DNA of 64,000 bases, from the NCBI RefSeq assembly GCF_900605015.1, contig NZ_LR027574.1:931266-995265 (forward strand), read 5' to 3'. The position numbers and the translations under genes were made by a program. This document shows positions 42,000 to 51,733 of the stretch, piece after piece. Position 1 is the stretch's first letter, and each line of letters opens with the position of its first letter. The notes under the pieces are model-generated. The model worked only from the letters and a program-made list of their open reading frames with translations. It made no database searches and was not told the origin of the DNA. This DNA is from Olsenella sp. Marseille-P4559. Lineage in GTDB: Bacteria; Actinomycetota; Coriobacteriia; Coriobacteriales; Atopobiaceae.

Positions 42000-43796
42000 T
42001 TACTCTCGCACGCCCTCGAACTGCATGCGGTAGTACCGCGCGTAGGTGCCACCTCGTGCGAGAAGCTCATCGTGCGTCCCGCGCTCAACCACACGCCCGG
42101 CATCTATCGTCGCGATCTCGTCGGCGTCCTTGATGGTCGAAAGCCGGTGCGCAATCACGATGGTCGTTCGCCCCTGCGCAAGCGCGGCAAGCGACGTCTG
42201 CACCGCATGCTCGGACTCGTTGTCCAGAGCCGAGGTGGCCTCGTCCAGAATGAGGATCCTTGGGTCCTTGAGAAAGACCCGGGCGATGGCGATGCGCTGC
42301 TTCTGACCGCCAGAGAGCCGCGTGCCCCGCTCCCCCACCTGGGTCTCGTAGCCACCGGGCAGCGTCTCGACGAACTCGGCGATGTTGGCCTTCTCGGCGG
42401 CATCGCGAATCTGGGCCATGGTCGCACGCGGACTGCCGTAGGCAATGTTCTCGGCAATGGTTCCGTCGAAGAGGTAGACGTCTTGCTGCACGATGCCAAT
42501 GGCCTCGCGCAGGCTTCGCTGCGTGACCGAGCGCACATCCTGGCCATCGATGGCTATCGAGCCGGAATCCACGTCGTAGAAGCGCGGCAGCAGCGCGCAC
42601 GTCGTGGACTTGCCGCCACCGGAGGCGCCCACGAGGGCAATGGTCTCGCCTGGGTGAATGTCCAGGCTAAGGCCACGGATGACCTCGGGACCCCCGTCCG
42701 CATCCCCGCCGTTCTCGTAAGAGAAGCGGACGTCGTTATAGGAAATGGCACCCTGGGTGACCTTGAGTGCCGGCGCTCCGGGGACATCCTCGATATCTGG
42801 CTGGGAATCGACCATCTCCTTGAAGCGGCGAAAGCCTGCGATTGCCTTCTGGAACGTCTCGGTGAAGTTGAGGATGTTCTCGATGGGCGTGGTAAAGAGC
42901 GAGATATAGAGGGCGTAGGTCGCAAGGTCTGCGGCGTCCATCTGGCCCTGCGCGATGAGCCAGCCGCCCATGACCACGATGAGGGTGTAGAGGATGCCCA
43001 TGAGTGCCGCAATGCCTGCCTGGTAGCAGCCCATCGCGCGATACATGCGCACCTTCGAGTCGAGGTAGGCCTCGTTGCTGATGCGGAACTTCTCGCGCTC
43101 GACGTCCTCGGCGGCGAAGCTCTTGACCACGCGCGCCCCCGCGAGGCTGTCCTCCAGACGCGAGTTCACGTCTGCAATGCGCACGCGGTTCTCGCGAAAG
43201 ACCGCCTTCATCTGGAGGTTTGCCCGCAGGTTGTAGATCACGAGGGCGGCGAGAACGGCGGCGAGGCACAGCGTGAGCGGCACGTTGATAAACGAGAGGA
43301 TCACGAACGAGCCCACGACCTCGATGGCGCCGATGAAGAGAAACTCCGGACCGTGGTGGGCAGCCTCTGAGATGTCGAAAAGGTCGCTCACCAGGCGGCT
43401 CATGAGGTCGCCTGACTTGTTGCGGTCAAAGAACGAGAGGCTCATGCGCTCGTATGCGTCAAAAAGGTCCTCTCGCATGAGGCTCTCCATGCGAGCGCCC
43501 ATGACGTGGCCCCAATACGCGACAAAGTATCGGCACCCAAAGCGCACGGCATAAGCCGCCACAAAACCGATGAGGAGATACGCGAGGGCTCCCATGATGG
43601 CGTCCGTGCCCTCGCGAAAGAGACCGCCCGTAAGCATGCGCAGCACCTGCGGAAACGCAAGGTCGATGCCCGCAACGATAATGGCGCAGACGGTGTCGGC
43701 CACAAAGAGATGGACTTGGCCCGCATAGTAGGCAAGAAAGCTTGAGAAGAGCCCGCGGCGCCGATCCGCGGCAGGCGAGGTGATGGTACTTGGCAT
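42000..43796 (-). CDS. ABC exporter, fused membrane and ATPase domains
   Basis: 598 residues. Six transmembrane helices occupy residues 1-310 (ABC type 1 exporter fold). The nucleotide-binding domain has Walker A (IALVGASGGGKSTTCALL), Q-loop (IGIVQQDVYLFDGTI), signature (TRLSGGQKQRIAIARV), Walker B (RILILDEATSALDNES) and H-loop (IVIAHRLSTI). It belongs to the MsbA/LmrA-like exporters of lipids or drugs, which act as dimers. No partner half-transporter is adjacent, so it probably acts as a homodimer. Confidence 0.92.
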   Translation of the reverse strand: MPSTITSPAADRRRGLFSSFLAYYAGQVHLFVADTVCAIIVAGIDLAFPQVLRMLTGGLFREGTDAIMGALAYLLIGFVAAYAVRFGCRYFVAYWGHVMGARMESLMREDLFDAYERMSLSFFDRNKSGDLMSRLVSDLFDISEAAHHGPEFLFIGAIEVVGSFVILSFINVPLTLCLAAVLAALVIYNLRANLQMKAVFRENRVRIADVNSRLEDSLAGARVVKSFAAEDVEREKFRISNEAYLDSKVRMYRAMGCYQAGIAALMGILYTLIVVMGGWLIAQGQMDAADLATYALYISLFTTPIENILNFTETFQKAIAGFRRFKEMVDSQPDIEDVPGAPALKVTQGAISYNDVRFSYENGGDADGGPEVIRGLSLDIHPGETIALVGASGGGKSTTCALLPRFYDVDSGSIAIDGQDVRSVTQRSLREAIGIVQQDVYLFDGTIAENIAYGSPRATMAQIRDAAEKANIAEFVETLPGGYETQVGERGTRLSGGQKQRIAIARVFLKDPRILILDEATSALDNESEHAVQTSLAALAQGRTTIVIAHRLSTIKDADEIATIDAGRVVERGTHDELLARGGTYARYYRMQFEGVRE

Positions 43797-44041
43797 ACGT
43801 GTCCCAACTGATGCGATGCTGAATGTTATCCGCGAGACATCATAGCCGAGGGTTGGACGACGAGGGCGGCGGATTTCGGTGGGGCAGACTCTCGCGAGAG
43901 GTCGCTAGGGACCTGTGGTGCCCCGCTTGCTGGGACGCGTGGGATGAGGGAGGAGGAATGGCGCGTCCCGCATCAGCCCCCGCACGCAGCAAGGGGCCCA
44001 CCCGGCCGACGGGAGATGATGGCCGGGCGGAAGGGGTGGGG
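43797..44041. other. Intergenic gap with possible hairpins
   Basis: No gene seen. GGGACGCG and CGCGTCCC near 43935-43975 could pair, and a GGCCGGGCGG segment near 44025 pairs with CCCACCCGGCC near 44000. These lie just after the GH3 stop codon and may help termination, but no T-tract follows. Confidence 0.3.
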
Positions 44042-46510
44042 CTAGTCGCGACTCCAGGATGCCTCGGTCTTCGTAAGAGGCGTGGCCTTATAGGTCTTCG
44101 TGCGGTCATCGTCGATCACGCCGGACCAGTTGAGGCCATAGCAGAAGTCGTAGGTGTTGCCCTCGGAGTCCGCGTAGCAATCGAGATCACGCGGCACGTC
44201 CTCTTGGTCTGCCTCGACGGCATCCATATCCTTGGGCATCTGGTGGTTGAGAAGGCCACTGGGCTCAACCTCGCCAGCAATGATCTTGGCGAAAGCCTCC
44301 TCGGTGGTGCTGCCAAAGCCAAACAGAATGGCATCGGCATACTGCTCGATTTCGCCAAAGCACATAGGCCTGTCAGCATCGATCACAAGAATGAGCTTGG
44401 CATCAGCGGGAATGCGATTCTTGACATCAATGACGAAGTCAAGGTCAGACTCATTGGTCGCGTAGGTAGACTCGCCGTAGTAGCTGCGATTCTCAAGGGT
44501 GCCGTACTCGTCAACGGGGTTGAGCGACTCCTTGCGGACATTGGCCCCATCGGCGGTGTAGGGACGATACTGCAGGGAGAGGGGCTTCCATGTAGGATCG
44601 GGCTTCTCGGCAGGAATGCCCATCACGACGTTAATGAACTTGTTGCCACCATCTACGCCCTGGTAGGCGTCCTTGGGGTTGTCGATCTTGACAATGGCAT
44701 ACTTGACCTCCGCCAGCTCCTCAGAGGTGAGCTGCGTAAGATCGCTCTCCTGATAAGTTGCTTTTCCATCGTCTCCGGCAGGACCAGAAGGATCAGCAAC
44801 CTTATCGGTAACGACATCAAAGCCCATATCAGTAAGGTTAGCGCCAAAGCACTGAGAGATGCTTGCGGGGGTAGACCCGCCAAATGCGTTGGTAGCCGCA
44901 GCAGTAAACTTCTGAGGAATATAGACCTTGCCGGACAGTCCGCTCTTGGAGATGACGTTGCTCTTGTTCTTGAGCATGACTATCGACTTACATGCAGCAT
45001 CGAGACCAAAGGCATTTGCAGCATCGGAGGTCATGATTTCCTTGGCAGCAATGCGATCGGAGTACGGCTGCTCAAACAGGTCGACTGTCATCTCGACCTT
45101 GATGAACCGACGCGCGTGCTCACGCATAATCGAGAGTGCCTGGTTCTCACCGAGGTCATCGACCATCAGCTGATACCCAGCCTTAGCGTTGTCGAGGTCC
45201 CACTCGCCACCAATGGTGTCGACGTTGTTCTGCATGAGCTTTGCATAGCGCTCGGGGACCGTTAGGTCTCTGCAGCCATGCATGATGGCGGAAAGAATCA
45301 TCCAGTCAGTGCAAATCCAGCCATCCCAGCCAACTGAGCGAAGGATGTTCATGTTCGCAGTGCTGTACGCAGAGCCAACGGTCTCGCCAAGTTCATCAGG
45401 GTTGTTCGGGTCGTACGCGATGCCATAGCACGGCATAACCGCCAGAGCATGGTCGGTCTGGGAGTCGAGCTTGAAGCCGCCATCAAGGAAGGGAATAAGA
45501 TGAGCCTCAAAGTTCCCACCAGGGAACACGTTCCACTTGCCCATGTCCGAATGGTCATCACGGCCACCCTCATTGGAACCTTCTCCCACGAAGTGCTTCA
45601 GCATAATCGCACAGGACTGGCCACCCCAACCTTGATCATCCGTAGCGTCATCGTCACCCCAGGTCGACTGCATGCCAGCGCCAAACGCCTGAATGAAGTC
45701 ACGGTTGAGAGCGGGGTCGCCACCGCATGAGCCGGAAAGACGAGTGCCCTTTGTCTCAGAGTAAAGGTCAATCTGGGGACCAAGCTCGATACGTACGCCT
45801 GTGGACCTCCATGCCCTTGCCTGCCACATACCAGCCTTACGCCAGACATCCTTATTCATTGTGCAGCCAAGGCCAACAGAACTAGGAACGTTGAAAAGAA
45901 CATAGGGATCAGAGAAGTTCAGGTATGGGATGCCCCAACCACCAACCTTCTCGCATTCCTCCTGCGCACCGTTAATCCACTCAACATCCGAGGCATAGGA
46001 GTCTGCGTCAGACATAAGACGAGACACGCCAGACCTCGATCCCTGGTCAATGAAGCCGTAGCCGTTCGTGTCGGTGGATGTCGTACTGCCACCGGTAGTT
46101 CCGTCGGCAAACGTAAGACCGAGAATGTCATCGATTTCGAGCTGATCGGCCAAGCTCTTGGCACGGTCATCAATGCTCTGACGCCAATCCTCGTAGAAGT
46201 CGAGCTTGCCGTTGCCGTTGAGGTCCTTGAACGCCAGGCCGTCGACCTGAATAATCTTTGACGTATCCATCACGCCAAGTACGGCGCCACCATCAGGGTT
46301 GGTGTAGCGAGTCCAACCGTCACGAGTTTCTTCACTTGTCCACTTCGCCTGAATAGAATCGGCATCAGGATTGATGGGGTACTTGTCTGCAGACGGCACG
46401 CTTGACTCGATAGAAGACCCACCGCTTGTCGAGCACGCGGCAAGTCCCGCAAGGGCTGCCGCGGCCGCAGAGCCTGCTAGGAAGTTCCTGCGCGTCAGGT
46501 TATTTCCCAT
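44042..46510 (-). CDS. Tat-exported family 3 glycoside hydrolase lipoprotein
   Basis: 822 residues from the ATG at 46510, preceded by GAGGAG. The N-terminus has the Tat motif (LTRRNFLAGSAAAAALAGLA) and a lipobox (LAAC), so it is folded, exported and lipid-anchored. The GH3 barrel includes MQSTWGDDDATDDQGWGGQS, LKHFVGEGSNEGGRDDHSDM (the conserved K-H-F block) and SVGWDGWICTDWMIL, in which the Asp of TDW is the nucleophile. The C-terminal alpha/beta domain contains LILVIDADRPMCFG. It probably trims beta-linked oligosaccharides at the cell surface. Confidence 0.85.
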   Translation of the reverse strand: MGNNLTRRNFLAGSAAAAALAGLAACSTSGGSSIESSVPSADKYPINPDADSIQAKWTSEETRDGWTRYTNPDGGAVLGVMDTSKIIQVDGLAFKDLNGNGKLDFYEDWRQSIDDRAKSLADQLEIDDILGLTFADGTTGGSTTSTDTNGYGFIDQGSRSGVSRLMSDADSYASDVEWINGAQEECEKVGGWGIPYLNFSDPYVLFNVPSSVGLGCTMNKDVWRKAGMWQARAWRSTGVRIELGPQIDLYSETKGTRLSGSCGGDPALNRDFIQAFGAGMQSTWGDDDATDDQGWGGQSCAIMLKHFVGEGSNEGGRDDHSDMGKWNVFPGGNFEAHLIPFLDGGFKLDSQTDHALAVMPCYGIAYDPNNPDELGETVGSAYSTANMNILRSVGWDGWICTDWMILSAIMHGCRDLTVPERYAKLMQNNVDTIGGEWDLDNAKAGYQLMVDDLGENQALSIMREHARRFIKVEMTVDLFEQPYSDRIAAKEIMTSDAANAFGLDAACKSIVMLKNKSNVISKSGLSGKVYIPQKFTAAATNAFGGSTPASISQCFGANLTDMGFDVVTDKVADPSGPAGDDGKATYQESDLTQLTSEELAEVKYAIVKIDNPKDAYQGVDGGNKFINVVMGIPAEKPDPTWKPLSLQYRPYTADGANVRKESLNPVDEYGTLENRSYYGESTYATNESDLDFVIDVKNRIPADAKLILVIDADRPMCFGEIEQYADAILFGFGSTTEEAFAKIIAGEVEPSGLLNHQMPKDMDAVEADQEDVPRDLDCYADSEGNTYDFCYGLNWSGVIDDDRTKTYKATPLTKTEASWSRD

Positions 46511-46656
46511 ATCCATTCTCCTCTTTGTCATGCGGCCCCCTCCCACAGGGGCCGTAGCCTTCCCTCCACACGGCCTTGTGGCCGTGGCAATTCCCGCGTA
46601 TTAGTGAGGCTCACAGGCGAGGCGCTCCCAGTGCCAGCCTGCGTGGCCCCGGCCAG

Positions 46657-46687
46657 ATGAGACAAGGGGAAACTCCCTTTGTCTCAT
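46657..46687. repeat. GAGACAAGGGGA-type palindrome after the lipoprotein gene
   Basis: ATGAGACAAGGGGA and TCCCTTTGTCTCAT with a 3-nt spacer form a near-perfect hairpin. It begins at the stop codon of the small lipoprotein gene and may act as its terminator, though no T-tract follows. Confidence 0.8.
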
Positions 46688-47187
46688 TAGCCGTAGAAGT
46701 CGAAGTTGATAGTGTCGAAGTCGGCGATGCCAAAGTCGGCGGCGTTGCCCTTAAGCGAGGACTTGTCGGCAACCTCGAGCGTGATGGTCTTGCCGCTGCT
46801 GAGGTTCAAGGTGAGCTCGGTCTCGGTACCCTCCCAGGTGCCGGTGTCGGTGAGCAGGTCGACGTGGGCTTCGAGGGGCTTGACCTCGCAGGTGCCGTCA
46901 TCCTTGATGTTCACGTCCAGCATCTGCTCGGTGCCGCCGGCGGTACCGTAGACGGTCTGACCGGTAATCTCGACGGAGCCACGCCACTGGCCCACGTAGA
47001 AGCTATTGGCATCAAAGTCCTTCGAGGAGCTGGAGCTACTGGACGAGCCGGAGCTCGTGGTAGACGTGCTGCTCGTGGTCGACGAGGATGACGAGCCCGT
47101 TGATGACGTCGACGAGCCGCCGCATGCCGCAAGCGGCATGCACAGCGTCGCGGCGAGAAGGCCCGCCACCAGTACCTGCTTCTTCAT
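46687..47187 (-). CDS. Small secreted lipoprotein, Ser/Thr-rich linker
   Basis: 166 residues from the ATG at 47187, preceded by GGAAGG. The signal peptide is MKKQVLVAGLLAATLCMPLA with lipobox LAAC. A linker made almost wholly of Ser and Thr (about residues 24-54) is followed by a beta-rich domain: FYVGQWRGSVEITGQTVYG and TWEGTETELTLNLSSGKTIT. The domain resembles small lipocalin-like proteins that measure a ligand or cover the surface, but I cannot assign a function. It lies upstream of the GH3 lipoprotein and may share its promoter. Confidence 0.75.
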   Translation of the reverse strand: MKKQVLVAGLLAATLCMPLAACGGSSTSSTGSSSSSTTSSTSTTSSGSSSSSSSSKDFDANSFYVGQWRGSVEITGQTVYGTAGGTEQMLDVNIKDDGTCEVKPLEAHVDLLTDTGTWEGTETELTLNLSSGKTITLEVADKSSLKGNAADFGIADFDTINFDFYG

Positions 47188-48027
47188 GCTTGGTTCCTTC
47201 CCCTCTGGCTGGAGCCCACCTCCAGCCACCCCGCGCGCCGCAACTCGACGCGCCTTGCTCGATAGCCATTACAAATCGATGACGCCATGTTTGAGGGGGA
47301 CGGTACTAACCTGTCGATTTTCTGGCGTGTCTTGCAACCCGAGACGGTAGACGGAGGGGCGAAATGCGTCGCGACGGGAGGCAAGCGTCGCTGATCGGGC
47401 CCTCGCCGGGACAGCTGGGCGTTTACGGTGAGCCATCGATGCACTAAACGACGATATCGTAGGGCATTTTAGCCGTCCAGCCATCAGCAGAGGCTCTCAG
47501 CGGGCAAGGTGGTCCCTCGACGCGAGGCGTCCGTCACGGATTGACGGTTGGTGGCAGTTTGCGGCAAATCCTTGATATGAAATCGAGCTAGTCACAAATC
47601 GTCTACCTGCGATTCATCAAATCTCAAAGAGCTTGCTACTCGGGGGTACCGCCAAAAACTGCCACCAACCGTAAATGTGTGCCATTCGGTAGTGTTGGGA
47701 TTCGCTCGGGTGCCACTGGGGGTTCCCTGTCGGGCGCGGGTAGCCGGGCACGAGACGCCGGGTGGCAAGTTTTGACGTTTGGTGGCAGTTTTTCGGGGAT
47801 GATCCGAGTATCAGACGATTGCATTCCTGATAAACCGCAGGTCAGAGATTTGCGACATCGACACACTCACATCAAGGATTTGCCGCAAACTGCCACCAAC
47901 CGTCAATTCGTGAAATGTGGTAGCTCCGAGGGCCCCCTCAGGCAAGTAACCCTCTCGGTTCTGGGGCGCAACGTCCCAACTTCTCCATGAACCCTAGTTG
48001 GCCTCGCGTGAACCCAGCCCCTTAGCG
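47188..48027. other. 840-bp gene-free region with a large inverted repeat
   Basis: No gene is convincing on either strand. The central part is the foldback element described separately. Near 47440-47464 there is TGCACTAAACGACGATATCG, which resembles the repeat unit of the foldback at 60.65-60.89 kb. The flanks probably carry the promoter of the lipoprotein gene (left) and the 3' region of rarA (right). Confidence 0.5.
47540..47907. repeat. Foldback element with perfect 37-bp ends
   Basis: The first 37 bp (47540-47576, starting ATTGACGGTTGGTGGCAG) reappear as a perfect reverse complement at 47871-47907. The arms stay similar for over 100 bp (AAATC...CCTGCG...ATCA...TACTCGG on both sides). The 16-mer ACGGTTGGTGGCAGTT occurs four times in alternating orientation at 47544, 47657, 47775 (one mismatch) and 47888, spaced 113-118 bp. 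It carries no gene. It is either a MITE-like element or a large structured site. Confidence 0.8.
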
Positions 48028-49455
48028 CTATGCGCTGCGCCCGGATGCATTGTCGCTGTCAGACGCGCCACTCTCACTGCCATCGCTGCCCTCAGCGACG
48101 TCTCCGGCAGATATGCCCTCCAGCCGCTGCGGAGCTGTGTCGGCACGGTCGCGCGCGGCGGACTCAATGCGCCAGGCCTCCCAGCCACGTGGGCTCGGGT
48201 GAAAGAACGCGCCGCGCTCTAGGCCCTCGGGCAGGTATCGCTGCTCGACCCAACCCGTGGGGTAGTTGTGAGGATACAGGTACGGACCGTACTCGTCGGA
48301 GCCAGGACGGTGCCGGTCGCGCAGGTAGCTGGGTACCTCGCGGCGCGGGCCCTCGCGTACCTCCTTGAGCGCAGCATCAATCCCCGTCTCCGCAGCGTTC
48401 GACTTGGGCGCCAGCGCCATGTATTCAACTGCTTGCGCAAGGTTGATGCGGCACTCCGGAAGGCCGATGACCTCGGTTGCCTTGAACGCCGCCTCGGCAA
48501 CGAGAAGCGCCTGGGGGTCTGCATTGCCAATGTCTTCCGAGGCCAGGATGAAGATGCGGCGCGCAACGAACTTGGGGTCCTCCCCCGCGTCGAGCATGCG
48601 TGCCAGCCAGTAGAGCGCGGCGTCCGGATCGCTCCCGCGCATAGACTTGATGAAGGCCGAGATGATGTCATAGTGCATGTCGCCGGACTTGTCGTACGAC
48701 AGGCCATGGCGGGGATTTGCCTCAAGCACGTGGGCGCGCGTAATGCGCACCGGCTCCTCGGGCGTAGCCGCGCCCGATGGCGCCGCCATCTGGCTTGCCA
48801 GCTCGAGCGAGGTGAGGGAGGCGCGCCCGTCTCCCCCGGCGAGAGTAACGATCTCCTCAAGGGCATCGTCATCGAGCGCGAAGGCCCCCTTGAGGCCGTA
48901 CTCCGAGGTCACGGCGCGACACACGATTGTGCGAATGGAGTCGTCGTCGAGCGGCTCGAGCTCCACCACACGCGAACGCGAGAGCAGCGCCGAGTTCACC
49001 TCGAAGTAGGGGTTCTCAGTCGTGGCACCCACTAGAACCACGGTGCGATCCTCAACGGCATGCAACAGCGCATCTTGCTGGGAACGATTGAAGCGGTGAA
49101 TCTCGTCCACGAAGAGGATGGTGCGCCGACCCAAGGAGAGCAGGCGGCTCTCGGCAGCGTCCACCTCGCGCCGAAGGTCCTTCACGGTTCCCGTAACGGC
49201 AGACACCTCGACAAACTCCGCATGTGTCGAGTTTGCGATGATGCGCGCAAGGGTGGTCTTGCCCGTGCCGGCAGGCCCATAGAGAATCACCGAAGAGAGC
49301 GTGTCATGCTCAATTGCAGTGCGAAGCCAGCTCCCTGGGCCCGCGGCCTCGGTCTGGCCCACGTATTCCTCGAGGGTCTGCGGGCGCATGCGTGCGGCAA
49401 GCGGGGCGTTCATCGTGCGCTTGTAGCGTTCTATGTTGGTGAAGAGGTTGTCCAT
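48028..49455 (-). CDS. rarA: Replication-associated recombination protein RarA (MgsA)
   Basis: 475 residues. AAA+ ATPase with Walker A VILYGPAGTGKTTLARIIAN, Walker B ILFVDEIHRFNRSQQDALL, sensor 1 VLVGATTENPYFEVNSAL (a hallmark of RarA) and the C-terminal tetramerisation domain (MRGSDPDAALYWLARMLDAG, then DIGNADPQALLVAEAAFKAT). It acts at stalled forks. A Ser/Asp/Gly tail of about 35 residues (GSDGSESGASDSDNASGRSA) is an extra, probably disordered. Confidence 0.93.
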   Translation of the reverse strand: MDNLFTNIERYKRTMNAPLAARMRPQTLEEYVGQTEAAGPGSWLRTAIEHDTLSSVILYGPAGTGKTTLARIIANSTHAEFVEVSAVTGTVKDLRREVDAAESRLLSLGRRTILFVDEIHRFNRSQQDALLHAVEDRTVVLVGATTENPYFEVNSALLSRSRVVELEPLDDDSIRTIVCRAVTSEYGLKGAFALDDDALEEIVTLAGGDGRASLTSLELASQMAAPSGAATPEEPVRITRAHVLEANPRHGLSYDKSGDMHYDIISAFIKSMRGSDPDAALYWLARMLDAGEDPKFVARRIFILASEDIGNADPQALLVAEAAFKATEVIGLPECRINLAQAVEYMALAPKSNAAETGIDAALKEVREGPRREVPSYLRDRHRPGSDEYGPYLYPHNYPTGWVEQRYLPEGLERGAFFHPSPRGWEAWRIESAARDRADTAPQRLEGISAGDVAEGSDGSESGASDSDNASGRSA

Positions 49456-49638
49456 GCAAGCGATTGTAGCCCAGGGACGTAGCCGTTGGGCGCCGGGCTA
49501 TTGCGTCGACGGCAGAGCTCGAGAAAGACCGCCGCCCTCTCGTCTGGCGTTCGTTTTTTCTGGAATGGCTGCCGCCGGGGGTCGAGGCCTCATCGGTCGG
49601 CTAAGGTATCCAACGGCACATCGCTCAGGGGAGGAAAT

Positions 49639-50421
49639 ATGGGAATCGCAGCCACCAGGCCGCTCATTGGAATCACGTCTAGGCCTCGGAAGGACCCGGA
49701 ATACCCCTACTGGACCATGACCGACGATCACTACGCTGCGTCCGTAGCCGAGGCGGGAGGCATTCCGGTTGCGCTCCCCTATGCCATTCCCTTTGGCTTT
49801 GACGTGACGGCCCTCGTCCCCGACATCGTGCAGCGCCTTGATGGCATCCTCTTCACAGGTGGCGGCGACATTGCCGACTGCTCCTTCTCCGGCCACGCCT
49901 ACGCGCCAGAAAGCCATTCGCCCATATCGCTCACCTGCCCCGCACGCGACACGTTCGAACAGGCGCTCATGCGCGCGTGCTGGGACGCAGACGTGCCTGT
50001 CCTTGGCATTTGCCGAGGCATGCAGGTCATGAACGTGACCCTTGGTGGCACGCTCGTGCACGACGTCAAAGACTACCCCACCAAGACGATTCTCCACACC
50101 AGGGGCGACTCGCCCGACTCCCCCGTCCACCGCGTGCGCGTCTCAGAGACGAGCCGCCTGGCAAAAATCCTGGGTTTCACGTCGGGCGAGGTGAACTCCC
50201 TTCACCACGAGGCCATCTACACCCAAGCTCCACAGGGCAACGTCGTGGCATGGGCCGACGATGGCACGCCGGAGGGCCTGGAATTTGACGAGAAGACCTT
50301 CTTCCTGGGCGTGCAATGGCATCCCGAGAAGCTGCGCACGCAGCCGCAGCTCTTTGCTGCCTTTGTCGATGCCGCGCAAGAGCACGGCGCAGCCGAGCGT
50401 GCGGTAGCAGGGAGCCGGTAG
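49639..50421 (+). CDS. Class I glutamine amidotransferase-like hydrolase (PuuD type)
   Basis: 260 residues from the ATG at 49639, preceded by GGGGAGG. The nucleophile elbow is VLGICRGMQVMNVTLGGTLV with the catalytic Cys; the His and Glu are in FFLGVQWHPEKL. Other family blocks are PLIGITSRPRKDPEY, GILFTGGGDI and EVNSLHHEAI. This family hydrolyses gamma-glutamyl amides such as gamma-glutamyl-GABA. It stands alone on the plus strand between rarA and the dGTPase gene, so no pathway partner is visible. Confidence 0.87.
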   Translation: MGIAATRPLIGITSRPRKDPEYPYWTMTDDHYAASVAEAGGIPVALPYAIPFGFDVTALVPDIVQRLDGILFTGGGDIADCSFSGHAYAPESHSPISLTCPARDTFEQALMRACWDADVPVLGICRGMQVMNVTLGGTLVHDVKDYPTKTILHTRGDSPDSPVHRVRVSETSRLAKILGFTSGEVNSLHHEAIYTQAPQGNVVAWADDGTPEGLEFDEKTFFLGVQWHPEKLRTQPQLFAAFVDAAQEHGAAERAVAGSR

Positions 50422-50491
50422 CCGCCGAGAGGCAGCTGCGTGCATGGGATTTCCAGGGCCCCGCTGTAGTGGAGGGCACCAAGCGCACCCC

Positions 50492-51733
50492 TTAGGGCCT
50501 CACCCCCTCGAAGTAGCCGCGACGCGGGAAGAGCTCCCGGGCCCGGGGAAAGAGCTCTGAGCACGTAGCCATAAAGTAATCGTCGGTCATCGACGAGATG
50601 AAGTCGACTACGGCCAGGTCTGGGTCTATCTCCCAGTCGTAGCTACGCCCGTAAGGTGCAAGGTGACGCCTCAGTGGCTCTATGTGGTGACGGAAGATTG
50701 CCGCAGACTCATCACCTGCATGAAGCGCTGCCAGTTCGTGCTCATACAGCAGCGAGAAGAGCTCGGAGACACCGCGCGAGAAGTCTCCGTTGACCTCCGA
50801 AGCTCCATAGATCTTCTCGTAGTTCTCGCGCTTGGCTCGGCGCATCTCGGCAAAGCCTTCCTCGCTCATCTCGATGCGTGGCTTGCCAATGCTGTTTTCG
50901 ACCACGTCAGCCACAAAGGCACCAAGCGCCCAAGCGTTGTACGCCCCGCCAAGGCCGTCATCGAAGCTCTTCTCGGTGCAAAGACCTGCACGAATGGCAT
51001 CTTGGCGATCCTTGCCCACATAGGCAATGATGTCGGAGACGCGCACCACGCAGCCCTCGAGCGTCATGGGACGCAGGCGGGCAATGGTAGGACCGCCCCT
51101 CTCCCAGCACTCCCCCACCCCACGGTCAAACTCTTCGAAGTCGGAAAGCCGGCTTGTCTCGAAGACCTGCTGCTCGAACTCGCCGTTGTGGCAGATGACA
51201 CCGTCGAGGGTCTGGAGGGCGAGGTTTCTGCCATACGTAACGTCAAGGACCCGAACGCTTTGCACGTTGTGGGCAAAGAAGCGGCCGGTGCGAGCGTGGT
51301 AGACGTCGTTCAGGAAGCGCTCGCCGGCATGGCCGAAGGGCGTGTGGCCAATGTCGTGGCCCAAGGCGATTGCCTCGATGAGGTCGAGGTTGAGACCGAG
51401 TGCGGCGCCGATATCTCTTGCCACGCGGGCCACAAGCTGCACGTGCAGGCCGCGCCGCGCCAGGTCGTCGTCCGCACGGAACGAGAACACCTGCGTCTTT
51501 CCGGCAAGGCGGTTGTACGCGGGCATGTGCATGATCTTCTCGGCATCGCGGACAAAGGCAGGACGCAGGGCACTTTCCTGGTCACGCTCGGTCTTGTCGC
51601 GACGGAGGGCTGCCTCGTTGGGCGTAGCAAATGGCGAGAGGGACCCCGCTGCGCGAGAGCTGAGAACGGCCCGTTGGGCCCTGGGCGAAAGCTCCCCTGT
51701 GAGGTGGGGGGCGAGCTTGTTGATGGTTTCCAT
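50492..51733 (-). CDS. dgt: dGTP triphosphohydrolase-like HD phosphohydrolase
   Basis: 413 residues from the ATG at 51733, preceded by AGGAGG. N-terminal ERDQESALRPAFVRDAEKIM precedes the HD domain: LARRGLHVQLVARVARDIGA, IEAIALGHDIGHTPFGHAGE (metal-binding H-D pair) and VLDVTYGRNLALQTLDGVIC. CVVRVSDIIAYVGKDRQDAI supplies another conserved Asp. It converts dNTPs, classically dGTP, to nucleoside and triphosphate. The usual His near residue 85 is in LVARVARD here rather than the more common T-R-x-x-H-x-x-E-V, so it is a divergent member. Confidence 0.85.
   Translation of the reverse strand: METINKLAPHLTGELSPRAQRAVLSSRAAGSLSPFATPNEAALRRDKTERDQESALRPAFVRDAEKIMHMPAYNRLAGKTQVFSFRADDDLARRGLHVQLVARVARDIGAALGLNLDLIEAIALGHDIGHTPFGHAGERFLNDVYHARTGRFFAHNVQSVRVLDVTYGRNLALQTLDGVICHNGEFEQQVFETSRLSDFEEFDRGVGECWERGGPTIARLRPMTLEGCVVRVSDIIAYVGKDRQDAIRAGLCTEKSFDDGLGGAYNAWALGAFVADVVENSIGKPRIEMSEEGFAEMRRAKRENYEKIYGASEVNGDFSRGVSELFSLLYEHELAALHAGDESAAIFRHHIEPLRRHLAPYGRSYDWEIDPDLAVVDFISSMTDDYFMATCSELFPRARELFPRRGYFEGVRP

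Noticed and set aside
41967-43370. 467-residue plus-strand frame
   Set aside because: Antisense to the ABC exporter gene, which has all ATPase motifs.
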